The notes under the pieces: generated by a model
Told to the model about the DNA's origin: nothing
What the model saw: only the letters and a program-made list of their open reading frames with translations
Databases searched by the model: none
Made by a program: the position numbers and the translations under genes
Assembly: GCF_042676605.1 (NCBI RefSeq)
Contig: NZ_JBHTHQ010000013.1
Location: forward strand, 59,350 to 123,349
DNA length: 64,000 nucleotides
Origin: Alloscardovia venturai
Lineage (GTDB): Bacteria; Actinomycetota; Actinomycetes; Actinomycetales; Bifidobacteriaceae
Direction of reading: 5' to 3'
Shown: piece after piece, positions 1-8,703 of the stretch
How the letters are laid out: every line of letters starts with the position of its first letter
Numbering within the stretch: the first letter of the stretch is position 1

Positions 1-2
1 TG

Positions 3-1574
3 GATTCTCAGGATTCTCACGATGTAGCAACAGCTGCTGCATCTTTTCAGCGTGCGTACAACGTGGACTATATCGCTTCTAATATGGCAGTCGTTATAAA
101 GCAGTATATCTCGGAGGACAGCGCGCAGCAGATTCAAAATGAGCTACTCTCATTGACGACGGACGTTTATTCGCAGTCGAAGAAGAGTACAATTTCCAGT
201 CGAGTAAAAACGCTCAAGGAGACTCTCACAGGTTTTGCGGCACAGCTCGATGCGACGCAAGGATTGAAAAATCCACGCGACTATGCGGCAGAACGCATTG
301 CTCAGACTCAAGCTGAACGTAAAAAATTAGATGCGTCAAAGACTCGTAAAAATACTGGTCGTGGCTCTCGCTCGTGGAGTGAGATTGCTGATGAAATGAC
401 AGGAATTCTTGACAAAGCGCAGAAAGCGGCTACGAGTGAGGGCAATGACTCTCAAGGGTCCGACCTTGTCAACAACGCTTACTACCAGTATTACGAAAAG
501 CTAGGCTTTGAAAAAACTGTCATGAGTGCGATTTCTGGCGCCCGCGTATCTGAGGTGGAAAACCAGTTCAAAGAGACTCGCAAGTCCATGATTAACGGCA
601 AGCCAGATGCCATAGTGGTCAAGAATGTTGCAACGTTGAAAAAGATGCTTGTCGCCGATGCAAAAATTTTGGACAACGGTGCAGTATCTCATGTCAATCC
701 TTTTATCTCTTTCGTCACGTCTACTTTCGGGCAAGCATTTATCATTCTGCTACGTGAAGGAGTGGAAGCTATCCTCGTCGTAGCGGCAATTATCTCGTAC
801 CTTGCAAAGACACGAGCAACAAAGATGCTGAAATTTGTCTATGTAGGTGCGGGACTAGGACTTGTGGCATCGGGCATTATGGCAGTGCTGCTCATGTTTG
901 TTTACACGGCAGCACAAGGCGCAGGACAGGAGCTGTTCGAGGGAGTTACCGCTCTCATTGCGATGATTATGCTTCTCTTTACATCTAATTGGATGCTATG
1001 CAAGACAGGGAATAAAGCGTGGGTCGGATTCATCAACGATAAAGCCCAGCAAAGTATATCGCGGGGAAGTGTATTCTCTCTAGCTCTTCTTGCATTTCTT
1101 GCAGTTTTCCGTGAGGGTGCAGAAACGGTGATTTTCTACCAGGCGTTGGCGTCTATGGTGACTGGCACAGATTTCTCTCCGTTGTGGTGGGGAGCGGGTG
1201 CTGCAGTAGTGGCTCTCATTGTCATCTTCTTGCTGTTCCGCCTCACTACGATGAAGATTCCGTATAAGGAATTCTTTGCGGTGATGAGCATTATCATGGC
1301 AGTCATGGTTGTCGTCTTTGCTGGTTCAGGACTCCATGAACTCATTGAGGCAGATGTGATAAATGGTACGTATATATCCACATGGCCGACAAATGATTTC
1401 TTAGGAATCTATCCATATGTGCAAACCGTAGTATTCCAAATTGTTGTAGCAGTTATCGTCATAGCACTTTTGACGATAACTGCGATACGGACTGCGGCAC
1501 GAGCACGGCGCAAACGTCATCTGGCGGAGCAGCCTAACCGAGTGAGTCAAACGAGTCAGCAGAATCAACCGTAA
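3..1574 (+). CDS. FTR1-family iron permease, 5' end outside the window
   Basis: High-affinity iron permease of the FTR1/EfeU family, an integral membrane protein that moves iron into the cytoplasm. The reading frame is open to the window edge, so the GTG at 63 is not the real start and the N-terminus is missing. About 220 visible residues form a soluble, presumably extracytoplasmic region rich in charged residues. They are followed by about seven membrane segments. Two REXXE iron-binding motifs are visible, REGVE (bases 753-767) and REGAE (1110-1124), which are diagnostic for the family. The gene leads a run with the order FTR1, P19, DUF2318, two FtsX permeases and ATPase, the order known from the Campylobacter P19 system. 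Bifidobacterial literature calls related genes bfeU, but I do not assign the symbol. Confidence 0.93.
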   Translation, partial: DSQDSHDVATAAASFQRAYNVDYIASNMAVVIKQYISEDSAQQIQNELLSLTTDVYSQSKKSTISSRVKTLKETLTGFAAQLDATQGLKNPRDYAAERIAQTQAERKKLDASKTRKNTGRGSRSWSEIADEMTGILDKAQKAATSEGNDSQGSDLVNNAYYQYYEKLGFEKTVMSAISGARVSEVENQFKETRKSMINGKPDAIVVKNVATLKKMLVADAKILDNGAVSHVNPFISFVTSTFGQAFIILLREGVEAILVVAAIISYLAKTRATKMLKFVYVGAGLGLVASGIMAVLLMFVYTAAQGAGQELFEGVTALIAMIMLLFTSNWMLCKTGNKAWVGFINDKAQQSISRGSVFSLALLAFLAVFREGAETVIFYQALASMVTGTDFSPLWWGAGAAVVALIVIFLLFRLTTMKIPYKEFFAVMSIIMAVMVVVFAGSGLHELIEADVINGTYISTWPTNDFLGIYPYVQTVVFQIVVAVIVIALLTITAIRTAARARRKRHLAEQPNRVSQTSQQNQP

Positions 1575-1650
1575 AGATTGCTAGAAATTTTCCCTCATAA
1601 GCATAAAGCGAATATAAAACCTCACAAACACTCTAGAGAAAGTGAACACT

Positions 1651-2295
1651 ATGAAGAAGTGGAAATCAATGACCGCAGCAGCTGCTCTCATCGTTACTGC
1701 AGCACTGAGCTTAGCAGCATGCGCTCCGGCATCGAGTAGTTCCTCCAAGTCCGCGAATTCTTCGTCGACATCATCGAACTCAGCAAATTCGACAAAGTCT
1801 GGGTCTAACTCATCGTCGAGCAAAGGCTTCGAGGAGTTTCCTATCGGCACAGACCAGGAAGCTGGACCGTTAAATGTAGCAATGGTCTACTTCCAGCCGG
1901 TGGATATGGAACCAGCAGGTATGGGTCTTTCTGCCGCGGAGTCGAGTTTCCATCTCGAAGCAGACATTCACGCATTGAAAAACAATAATCTCGGATATGC
2001 AACGGGCGAGTACGTACCAGACTTAACTGTTTCCTACGAAATCATCGATAAGAATTCAGGCGAAACAGCTACTTCCGGCACCTTCATGCAGATGAACGCC
2101 GCGGACGGTCCTCACTACGGAGCAAACGTCAAGCTCGACAAAGCTGGCTCCTACACCCTCAAGTTGTCGATTGCCTCACCGGTAGAGAAGGGCTGGGCGC
2201 TGCATGTCGACAAGGAGACAGGTGTAAAGGGCACGTTCTGGACTAAGCCACTTAAAGTGAAGTTTGACTGGAACTATACGCCTATGCAGTGGTAG
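1651..2295 (+). CDS. P19/Tpd-type iron-binding lipoprotein
   Basis: Extracytoplasmic metal-binding protein of the P19 (Tpd, FetP) family, 214 residues, the partner of the FTR1 permease. The start is ATG 1651, behind AGAAAG at 1637-1642; an in-frame GTG at 1642 is less likely. A signal peptide ends in a lipobox (LAAC, about residues 23-26). A serine/asparagine/lysine linker of about 30 residues then precedes the beta-sandwich domain. Candidate metal ligands are the Met/Glu run in DMEPAGMGL and the His residues in FHLEADIHA, which match the Cu/Fe site region known for P19. The upstream gene ends 76 bp before it, so the two are probably cotranscribed. The linker is low complexity and would space the domain across the thick wall. 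Confidence 0.9.
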   Translation: MKKWKSMTAAAALIVTAALSLAACAPASSSSSKSANSSSTSSNSANSTKSGSNSSSSKGFEEFPIGTDQEAGPLNVAMVYFQPVDMEPAGMGLSAAESSFHLEADIHALKNNNLGYATGEYVPDLTVSYEIIDKNSGETATSGTFMQMNAADGPHYGANVKLDKAGSYTLKLSIASPVEKGWALHVDKETGVKGTFWTKPLKVKFDWNYTPMQW

Positions 2296-2325
2296 CCTTC
2301 GTCACAACGATAGTGAGACTTCATT

Positions 2326-3624
2326 ATGCTTGAACAATTCGTTTCTGCGCTTCCGGGCTCTTTTGCACCGATTGTACTTACTGTCGTCGTAGGCGCAGTG
2401 TGCAAACCTGACGATGAGCGATATCATCGCACGTCGCGTTTGTGGAGAATTGGCGGAGTGGTTATCGGCTTGATAGGGGCGATAGTGTTTGCAGCCTTGC
2501 GCGCTACGGGGGAGCTTACACAACGCACGATTGTCAATGTGCCGACTCTTATCGCATGCCTTATCTGTGATGGAGCGCTGGTTGTTCTCTTTGCAGTGGC
2601 TGCATGGAAGAATGGTCAGAATCGCGATGACCGCGCTACTCAAGATACTCGGCGAGGCGTGCAAATCGACGTGCGTAACGCTGTTTTTGCAGTTGCTTTA
2701 GCAGTGACGTACTTTCGTGCTTTCCCTGACGTTATTTTGCGCGTGACGAGTTTTGTGCAGGCGGGAGAGTCTTTCTTCACCTCTGACATGCTGATGCGCG
2801 CATTAGGGTTTGCTTTGGGAATTGGCACAAGCGTTGTCATAGCGGCTATTTTCTCTACGATGACGTCGAGCGTATCGTCTCGTATCTTTGCGGTAACGGG
2901 TATTGCGCTCGTACTTCTCATCGCCGCACAGCACATTATTGACATTACGCAGATTTTGTATAGCACTGGTGTCATTATTTTGTTCCCTGCGACTTTCGCA
3001 CTTCTGGCGTGGGGGCTGAATCATACTTTAACTATCGTTATCGCGCAGGCGGCAGTCTTTATCATTCCTGTGATTGCGAGCATCATCGTCGGATGGAAGA
3101 CTGCTCTTGTAGGAGAAAACTTGGCAATCGTCCGATCTCGTCGAGCGATGAAACGTCGCTCTTATGTGACTGCTGTTTTCGGGCTTGTCTCTATGCTCGC
3201 CATGGGGTATGCGCTCACATATGGGGTAGCGGCTACGCATGAAGAAATCGCTGAACTTAAAGCGGAAAGCTATAGTGTAAAAAACGGATTTGCTCACATC
3301 AAACTTTCTCAAGTCTCAGATGGGCATTTGCATCGCTTTGAGTACACGGCGAAAGACGGTACAAAGATGAGTTTCCTTGCTATTAAAAAAGGTGGTGGAT
3401 CGGTCGTCGTTGTACTCGACGCTTGCGAGAATTGTGGCGATGCGGGTTACTACGAAAAAGATGGAAAAGTTATCTGCAAGAAATGCGATGTTGCGATGAA
3501 TGTGGCAACTATCGGATTTAAAGGTGGCTGTAATCCGATACCGCTTGACTTTACTAATAACGGCAAAACAGTGAGCGTGCGCACTGCTGATCTAGATGCG
3601 CAATCTCAGGTTTTCAGGCGTTAG
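2326..3624 (+). CDS. DUF2318 membrane protein with CxxC motifs (P19 iron system)
   Basis: Membrane protein of 432 residues. About eight hydrophobic segments come first, followed by a soluble C-terminal DUF2318 domain. That domain shows CENC (bases about 3424-3435), CKKC (3475-3486) and a GGCNPIP stretch near 3527, the cysteine pattern of the family. In Campylobacter the equivalent gene lies between p19 and two FtsX-type permeases, as here. The role is probably redox handling or cofactor binding during iron uptake; this is inferred from the cysteines and neighbourhood. The start ATG 2326 has only a weak ribosome site, and the gap to P19 is 30 bp. Confidence 0.85.
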   Translation: MLEQFVSALPGSFAPIVLTVVVGAVCKPDDERYHRTSRLWRIGGVVIGLIGAIVFAALRATGELTQRTIVNVPTLIACLICDGALVVLFAVAAWKNGQNRDDRATQDTRRGVQIDVRNAVFAVALAVTYFRAFPDVILRVTSFVQAGESFFTSDMLMRALGFALGIGTSVVIAAIFSTMTSSVSSRIFAVTGIALVLLIAAQHIIDITQILYSTGVIILFPATFALLAWGLNHTLTIVIAQAAVFIIPVIASIIVGWKTALVGENLAIVRSRRAMKRRSYVTAVFGLVSMLAMGYALTYGVAATHEEIAELKAESYSVKNGFAHIKLSQVSDGHLHRFEYTAKDGTKMSFLAIKKGGGSVVVVLDACENCGDAGYYEKDGKVICKKCDVAMNVATIGFKGGCNPIPLDFTNNGKTVSVRTADLDAQSQVFRR

Positions 3625-3663
3625 AGTTCTAGGCGCCAGATAGGAAAGTACAGGAAAGTAAAG

Positions 3664-5001
3664 ATGTTTTTCCTCCGCATGATTTCTCGCTCGCTAACGC
3701 AAGAATTACGCAAACGTTTACTCATGGGATTGACGATATTTCTTGCCGCCACCGTATCAACTGCTATGCTGGGCATTGTTTTTGACGTAGGAGATAAGCT
3801 CACGGATGAGCTGTCTACGTATGGCTCCAATATCACCGTACGCCCACAGTCTGATGCTGTTCTCTCGGACTTGTACGCATCTTCATCGACGTCGACGGCA
3901 AGCTCATCACAGTCGAATCCTACTCAGTTCATTAAAGAGTCTGACTTATCGAAGATTAAGACAATTTTTTGGGCATACAATATTTTGAATTTTGCTCCTC
4001 AGCTTAATGAGCACGTGACCGCCACTGTCAGCGCTCACGGCGCAGACAAAGAGCAAACAGCGCAGCACGTTCCAGTAGTTGGCACATGGTTTGCTAAGAC
4101 TCTTAAACTCAACACTGGCGAAAAAACGGTGGTTGGTGTGCACACGATGCGGTCGTGGTGGAAGCTCAATGGTTCATGGGCAAGCGACGACGGTGCAGAC
4201 TGCATGGTCGGCTCCACTTTCGCCAAGCAGTATCACGTTGCAGTGGGAGATTCTATTACGCTATCGTCTGATACTCCTCATGGTGGAATGAAGACATTGA
4301 CCGTTAGCGGGATTTACATGTCGGGCGATGACGATGACAAGGCAATTTATACGTCGAGCGCAAACCTTCAAGCAGTGACAGATCTTGACGATAAAGTCAA
4401 CTACGTTGAAGTCAAAGCGCTGACAACTCCCGAGAATGATTTGGCGCGCAAAGTGGAGAAAAGTCCTGATCAAGTCTCTCAAACAGAATGGGACACGTGG
4501 TACTGTACAGCATATCCAAGCTCTATCGCTTACCAGATTGAGGAAGTTTTGCCCGGTGCTGTAGCAAAGCAAGTACGTCAAGTTGCTGCTTTGCAAGGAA
4601 ATGTTTTGCGCAAGACTCAAGCGATCATGATAGTGATGACAGTGTTGACACTGATTGCAGCTGCTATTGCTGTGGCGAATCTCATGGCTGCGGCTCTGTC
4701 TCAGCGGGGAAGCGAAATCGCATTACGCAAGGCAATTGGCGCAAAAAATAGTGAAGTTATGCGCTTTATCTTGGCTGAGACTGGGATAATTTGCGTGATA
4801 GGAGCGGTTATTGGTGCTCTAGCTGGCACGGGTGTGGCACAGGTTATCGGCATGAAAGTGTTCCATGCGGGAATTGTCATGCGGCCAATGGTCTTTGTGC
4901 TTGTCGCTGTATTAATCGTGCTGACTGTACTTGTGGCATCGATATCGGCTCTGCGTTCCATTCTCCACGTCAAGCCAGCGGAGGTGCTTCATGGAAGATA
5001 A
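3664..5001 (+). CDS. FtsX/MacB-type ABC permease, first of a pair
   Basis: ABC transporter permease of the FtsX/MacB type, 445 residues. It has one N-terminal membrane helix (about residues 20-42), a large extracytoplasmic MacB-like domain with a serine-rich stretch near residue 75, and three helices near the C-terminus. The FtsX core starts with a QRGSEIALRKAIGAK stretch. AGGAAAG lies just upstream of ATG 3664. The gene overlaps the next permease by 11 bp, so translation is probably coupled. With the ATPase at 6239 it should form a heterodimeric MacB-like complex. In the P19 system such complexes are thought to support iron uptake rather than drug export; the substrate is not known. Confidence 0.9.
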   Translation: MFFLRMISRSLTQELRKRLLMGLTIFLAATVSTAMLGIVFDVGDKLTDELSTYGSNITVRPQSDAVLSDLYASSSTSTASSSQSNPTQFIKESDLSKIKTIFWAYNILNFAPQLNEHVTATVSAHGADKEQTAQHVPVVGTWFAKTLKLNTGEKTVVGVHTMRSWWKLNGSWASDDGADCMVGSTFAKQYHVAVGDSITLSSDTPHGGMKTLTVSGIYMSGDDDDKAIYTSSANLQAVTDLDDKVNYVEVKALTTPENDLARKVEKSPDQVSQTEWDTWYCTAYPSSIAYQIEEVLPGAVAKQVRQVAALQGNVLRKTQAIMIVMTVLTLIAAAIAVANLMAAALSQRGSEIALRKAIGAKNSEVMRFILAETGIICVIGAVIGALAGTGVAQVIGMKVFHAGIVMRPMVFVLVAVLIVLTVLVASISALRSILHVKPAEVLHGR

Positions 5002-6199
5002 GCAGCAGTTTACGGTTAAGGATTTGAGACGCCAGGAGCGCGCAAATCGTTCTATGTTCTGGACGATGATTCGCGGCGCTGTCTTTCGGCGTCGATCTCG
5101 TGCGGTTATGGCAGTTGTTGCTTCTCTTGTAGGGGCTGCGACACTCTTCACGCTGGCAATGGTATGTCTCGTCGTACCGCAGCAGATGACAGAGGAAATG
5201 CGTACGTACGGTGCAAATCTTGTCGTCACGAGCAACAAGACAGGAAGAACATCTCAGGGGATTGACCACAGCCTTGTCCAGCATACGACTGAGATGGTGA
5301 CGGCGACTGGTTTTCGCGAGATTCATGCCACGTACCGTTATGAAACCGTTCGCATTAACTCCGCGTCCTATCAGATGGCGGGAATTGATAGCGCATCTGT
5401 AAAAGCGATGAATAAGTTCTGGGATGTGACAGGCGCCTGGCCGCAGAAGACGAACCACATCATGCTGGGTTCGGACATCGCTTCGAAACTGAGTGTCAAA
5501 GTGGGGCAGTCCATCACAGTGGGATACTCGACGAGCGGTAGTTCCATTCTCGACACGAATGGCACACGTATGCAGGTCGTCGGCATCGTGAGTACTGGCG
5601 GAAATGAAGACTCCATGGTTTATGCCACGCAGGATACACTTAACCAGTTGACCGGGCTGTCTCGTGGGGCAGACGTCATTGAGTACTCTTCTGCAGCAAC
5701 GGGTGCGAATCTGACGAAGCTTGTGAACAATATTAACGATATGACATCTATGAACGTTACGGCACAAGCAGTGAGCAAGATTTCCACGGCTAATGCCAGC
5801 GTTATCACCATGCTGACGACGCTGTTTTGGATTATTTCTCTCGTCATCATTGCCTTAACCCTTGTGGGAGTATCGACGACGATGACGTCTATCGTGGCAC
5901 AACGTCGCAACGAAATCGGTCTGCGCAAAGCCTTGGGTGCTTCTCGCACATCTATCGCACGAGAGTTTTACGTAGAATCGGCACTCTACGGAATAGTAGG
6001 CGGTGTGCTAGGTGTCGTAGTGGGCATTATTGTGTCGTGGATACTCATTAACGCTGTTTTTGCGCGAAATGCTGCACCAAACGTGTGGCTCATGTGCGGC
6101 TGCGTTGTAGCTTCTGCCTGTATCGCTGTCATAGCATCTGTTGTCCCTGTGCGAAAAGCCTCGCAGATTAATCCTGCTGTAGTTTTGCGAGAAGAGTAG
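4991..6199 (+). CDS. FtsX/MacB-type ABC permease, second of a pair
   Basis: Second FtsX-like permease, 402 residues, with the same architecture as its neighbour: one N-terminal helix, an extracytoplasmic domain, and three C-terminal helices after an RRNEIGLRKALGAS motif. I place the start at ATG 4991, behind GGAGGTG at 4979-4985. An upstream GTG at 4931 would extend the frame but lies inside the preceding gene and has no ribosome site. The start overlaps the end of the first permease. The short C-terminus ends in the ARKASQINPAVVLREE-like signature usual for this family (here VRKASQINPAVVLREE). Confidence 0.9.
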   Translation: MEDKQQFTVKDLRRQERANRSMFWTMIRGAVFRRRSRAVMAVVASLVGAATLFTLAMVCLVVPQQMTEEMRTYGANLVVTSNKTGRTSQGIDHSLVQHTTEMVTATGFREIHATYRYETVRINSASYQMAGIDSASVKAMNKFWDVTGAWPQKTNHIMLGSDIASKLSVKVGQSITVGYSTSGSSILDTNGTRMQVVGIVSTGGNEDSMVYATQDTLNQLTGLSRGADVIEYSSAATGANLTKLVNNINDMTSMNVTAQAVSKISTANASVITMLTTLFWIISLVIIALTLVGVSTTMTSIVAQRRNEIGLRKALGASRTSIAREFYVESALYGIVGGVLGVVVGIIVSWILINAVFARNAAPNVWLMCGCVVASACIAVIASVVPVRKASQINPAVVLREE

Positions 6200-6238
6200 A
6201 GATGAGTAGCACAGAAAATGAAAGTTCGAGGAGAAATT

Positions 6239-7039
6239 ATGGCAGACAATAGTGAAGTTCTTCTGCACCTTGATCACGTGTCTAAGATTTATGGCGATCT
6301 CCACGCGCTTGACGATGTGAGTTTAACGGTGCCGCAAGGTCAGTGGCTCTCTATCGTAGGATCTTCTGGCTCCGGCAAAACGACGCTGATGAATATCATC
6401 GGATGTCTCGACTCTCCGAGCAAAGGTTCGGTGACTTTGCAGGGAAAGAATCTTGAAAACTTACGTGAACGAGAACTTGCTGATGTGCGTAAAAATGTCA
6501 TTGGTCTCGTGTTCCAGAAGTTCTATCTTGTTCAGCATTTAACTGCTATCGAGAATGTGATGGCGGCGCAGTACTACCATTCAGTTGTTGATGGAGAGCA
6601 GGCAATGGATGCGCTCCGTCAGGTCGGTCTTGAGGAGCGAGCACACCACTTGCCACGCGAACTTTCTGGCGGTGAGCAGCAGCGTGTATGTATCGCTCGC
6701 GCGTTAATTAACTGCCCTGAAATCATCCTCGCAGATGAGCCGACAGGAAACCTCGACGAGGCAAACGAGCAAATCGTGCTCGACCTGTTCAAAAATTTGC
6801 ATGAACAGGGTACGACCATCATCGTCGTCACTCATGACTCTACGGTAGCGGGACAAGCACAGCGCGAGATAATGCTCAACCACGGTAAACTCGTGGGGGA
6901 GCATTGGAATGACCTCGAAGCAAAGAAAGCTTTTGACGCGCTCGCAGCCACGAACTCACAGGTAGCTGCCTCGCTCGATACGGGCTTCGATGATCCTACG
7001 AAAAGCGCGAAGAGTACAATGTCACGTGACAAGGCTTAA
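6239..7039 (+). CDS. ABC transporter ATP-binding protein of the P19-type system
   Basis: ATPase of the MacB/LolD class, 266 residues. It shows a Walker A motif (GSSGSGKTTL), Q-loop region (FQKFYLVQHL), signature LSGGEQQR and Walker B (IILADEPTGNLDE). ATG 6239 is preceded by CGAGGAGAAA, while the ATG at 6218 lacks such a site. The last 40 residues extend beyond the nucleotide-binding domain and have no family match I can recall. It should energise the two FtsX permeases directly upstream (39 bp gap). Confidence 0.93.
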   Translation: MADNSEVLLHLDHVSKIYGDLHALDDVSLTVPQGQWLSIVGSSGSGKTTLMNIIGCLDSPSKGSVTLQGKNLENLRERELADVRKNVIGLVFQKFYLVQHLTAIENVMAAQYYHSVVDGEQAMDALRQVGLEERAHHLPRELSGGEQQRVCIARALINCPEIILADEPTGNLDEANEQIVLDLFKNLHEQGTTIIVVTHDSTVAGQAQREIMLNHGKLVGEHWNDLEAKKAFDALAATNSQVAASLDTGFDDPTKSAKSTMSRDKA

Positions 7040-7048
7040 GGAGGGATG

Positions 7049-7657
7049 ATGAGTAATTCTGTCCTCGTCAACACTCAAGTTAGCACCCGAGTCAGCATGA
7101 GTGAGAAGACTCGACCAGCGGAAGCGACGATTGGTGTCAAAGCTGGAGCGCTCGCAGCTGTGACTGTCCTCGCCACGGGAACATTGCTTGCTGGGTGTGG
7201 TTCTCAATCTGCCCCTGCCGCGGGGAATAATACAGATCTTCAGAGCAACTCTACGCAATCAGACACGTCTACACATGATAAAGATTCCAGTTCTGCTCCT
7301 TCAAATACGATGAAGTTCCCTGCTGCATCACAGGATACAGGCACGTACAAGGATGGCACCTATCATGTCACTGGCGGGTATGGGATCAATGCAAAAAATC
7401 AGCTTTCTGTAGACCTCACAGTTTCGGACGGCAAGATTAGCGATGTGCGCGTAGAACCTGAGACAGATAACGCTATCTCTAAGAAATATGGCGAGAAGTT
7501 TGTACAGCAAATTCGCTCCGAAGTGGTAGGAAAAGATCTCAAAGGCATGAATGTGGATATTGTTGCTGGGGCGAGCTGGACTACGCAGGCGTTTAATCAG
7601 GCGCTGACGAACATCCGTGGTGAAGCGGCTGCGACTACAGAAACCTCAGGACAGTAA
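7049..7657 (+). CDS. FMN-binding-domain lipoprotein
   Basis: Secreted lipoprotein of about 202 residues with a long N-terminus and a hydrophobic signal ending in a lipobox (LLAGC, near residue 50). A Ser/Asn/Asp linker and a C-terminal FMN-binding domain (about residues 105-200) follow. The segment DIVAGASWTT resembles the flavinylation site of this family (D-x-x-[ST]-G-A-[ST]), where ApbE-type enzymes attach FMN. Here alanine replaces the usual Ser/Thr before GA, and the acceptor would be Ser. AAGGAGG at 7038-7044 supports a start at 7046 or 7049; ATG 7097 would give a more usual signal length. It lies 6-9 bp after the ATPase. An extracytoplasmic electron carrier that reduces ferric iron is a reasonable inference. 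Confidence 0.82.
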   Translation: MSNSVLVNTQVSTRVSMSEKTRPAEATIGVKAGALAAVTVLATGTLLAGCGSQSAPAAGNNTDLQSNSTQSDTSTHDKDSSSAPSNTMKFPAASQDTGTYKDGTYHVTGGYGINAKNQLSVDLTVSDGKISDVRVEPETDNAISKKYGEKFVQQIRSEVVGKDLKGMNVDIVAGASWTTQAFNQALTNIRGEAAATTETSGQ

Positions 7658-7659
7658 GA

Positions 7660-8655
7660 GTGAGATTCGTGACAGATATGTCGACAGATACAGTAGAGTC
7701 TACGCACAAGGCACCCATTATTTACTGGGTAGTGCCATGCTACAACGAAGAAGATATGCTGCCGCTGACAGCCCGTATCCTTACACCCAAGATTAATTCT
7801 TTGATGGCATCTGGTCTCGTCTCGCCCACGAGCCGTGTACTCTTTGTGGACGACGGCTCCAAAGATGCCACGTGGTCAGTGATTTCTATACTTCATGAGA
7901 GTGACCCTGTGCTGTATGGTGGCGTCAAACTCGCACACAATCGCGGTCATCAAAATGCCTTACTGGCTGGTTTGATGACGGCGAAAGAAGCAGGGTGCGA
8001 TGCGGCAATTTCTCTCGATGCAGATCTCCAAGATGACATCAATGTCATGGATGATTTTATTCGCTTATATATGGAAGGCAATGAAATCGTCTATGGTGTG
8101 CGCTCATCTCGCCAGACCGATACTGCATTTAAGCGGTGGACCGCTGAGCTTTTCTATGCCCTCTTCCGTCTCTTTGATGCGGACACGATTCCCGACCATG
8201 CTGATTATCGTCTCATGGGCGCTCAAGCGCTTGATGCGCTCAGCGAATACACAGAAGTCAACCTTTTCCTCCGTGGAATGGTACCGGACCTTGGATTTAA
8301 GACGGAAAAAGTGTACTACAAACGAGGTGTGCGGGAAGCTGGGGAATCAAAGTACCCGTTGAAAAAGATGATTTCTTTCGCTCTACAAGGCATCACATCA
8401 TTCTCTACAAAACCGCTGAACTTTGTGACGTGGGCAGGATGGATGTCTATTATTTTTTCTATAGGCATGTATATTTATGCATCGATTTCCGTGCTTACCA
8501 GTCATGCAATTTGGGGCTGGAGTTCTCTCATTTGCTCAATATGGTTTATCGGTGGTCTCATCATGGTGTCGCTCGGCATCGTAGGCGAGTATATCGGAAA
8601 GATATACCTTGAAACGAAAAGGCGCCCACGATACCGAGTTGAGCAAAAGTTGTAG
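7660..8655 (+). CDS. GT2 polyprenyl-phosphate glycosyltransferase (GtrB/DPM1-like)
   Basis: Family 2 glycosyltransferase of 331 residues, similar in layout to GtrB/DPM1 enzymes that load a sugar onto a polyprenyl phosphate. Visible features are PCYNEE near the N-terminus, the nucleotide-sugar motif FVDDGSKD, DADLQDD as the metal-binding DXD-like site, and two C-terminal membrane helices. The start could be GTG 7660 (AGGA at 7647-7650) or ATG 7678. It begins 2 bp after the FMN-binding gene, so it is probably in the same transcript although its link to iron uptake is unclear. A GtrA-type membrane protein sits far away at 56830 and need not be its partner. Confidence 0.85.
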   Translation: MRFVTDMSTDTVESTHKAPIIYWVVPCYNEEDMLPLTARILTPKINSLMASGLVSPTSRVLFVDDGSKDATWSVISILHESDPVLYGGVKLAHNRGHQNALLAGLMTAKEAGCDAAISLDADLQDDINVMDDFIRLYMEGNEIVYGVRSSRQTDTAFKRWTAELFYALFRLFDADTIPDHADYRLMGAQALDALSEYTEVNLFLRGMVPDLGFKTEKVYYKRGVREAGESKYPLKKMISFALQGITSFSTKPLNFVTWAGWMSIIFSIGMYIYASISVLTSHAIWGWSSLICSIWFIGGLIMVSLGIVGEYIGKIYLETKRRPRYRVEQKL

Positions 8656-8703
8656 CGACTATAGAGGAATTGGTTATATAGCGGGATTGTAGTGAAAATC
8701 CGT

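Noticed and set aside
2750..2766. TTTTGTGCAGGCGGG in the DUF2318 gene resembles the repeat half-site
   Set aside because: Only about 13 bases match, no partner is nearby, and the codons fit the membrane helix context; likely chance.
4970..5767. 265-codon minus-strand ORF opposite the second FtsX permease
   Set aside because: Antisense shadow; composition is unlike a real protein, and the plus strand carries a convincing permease.
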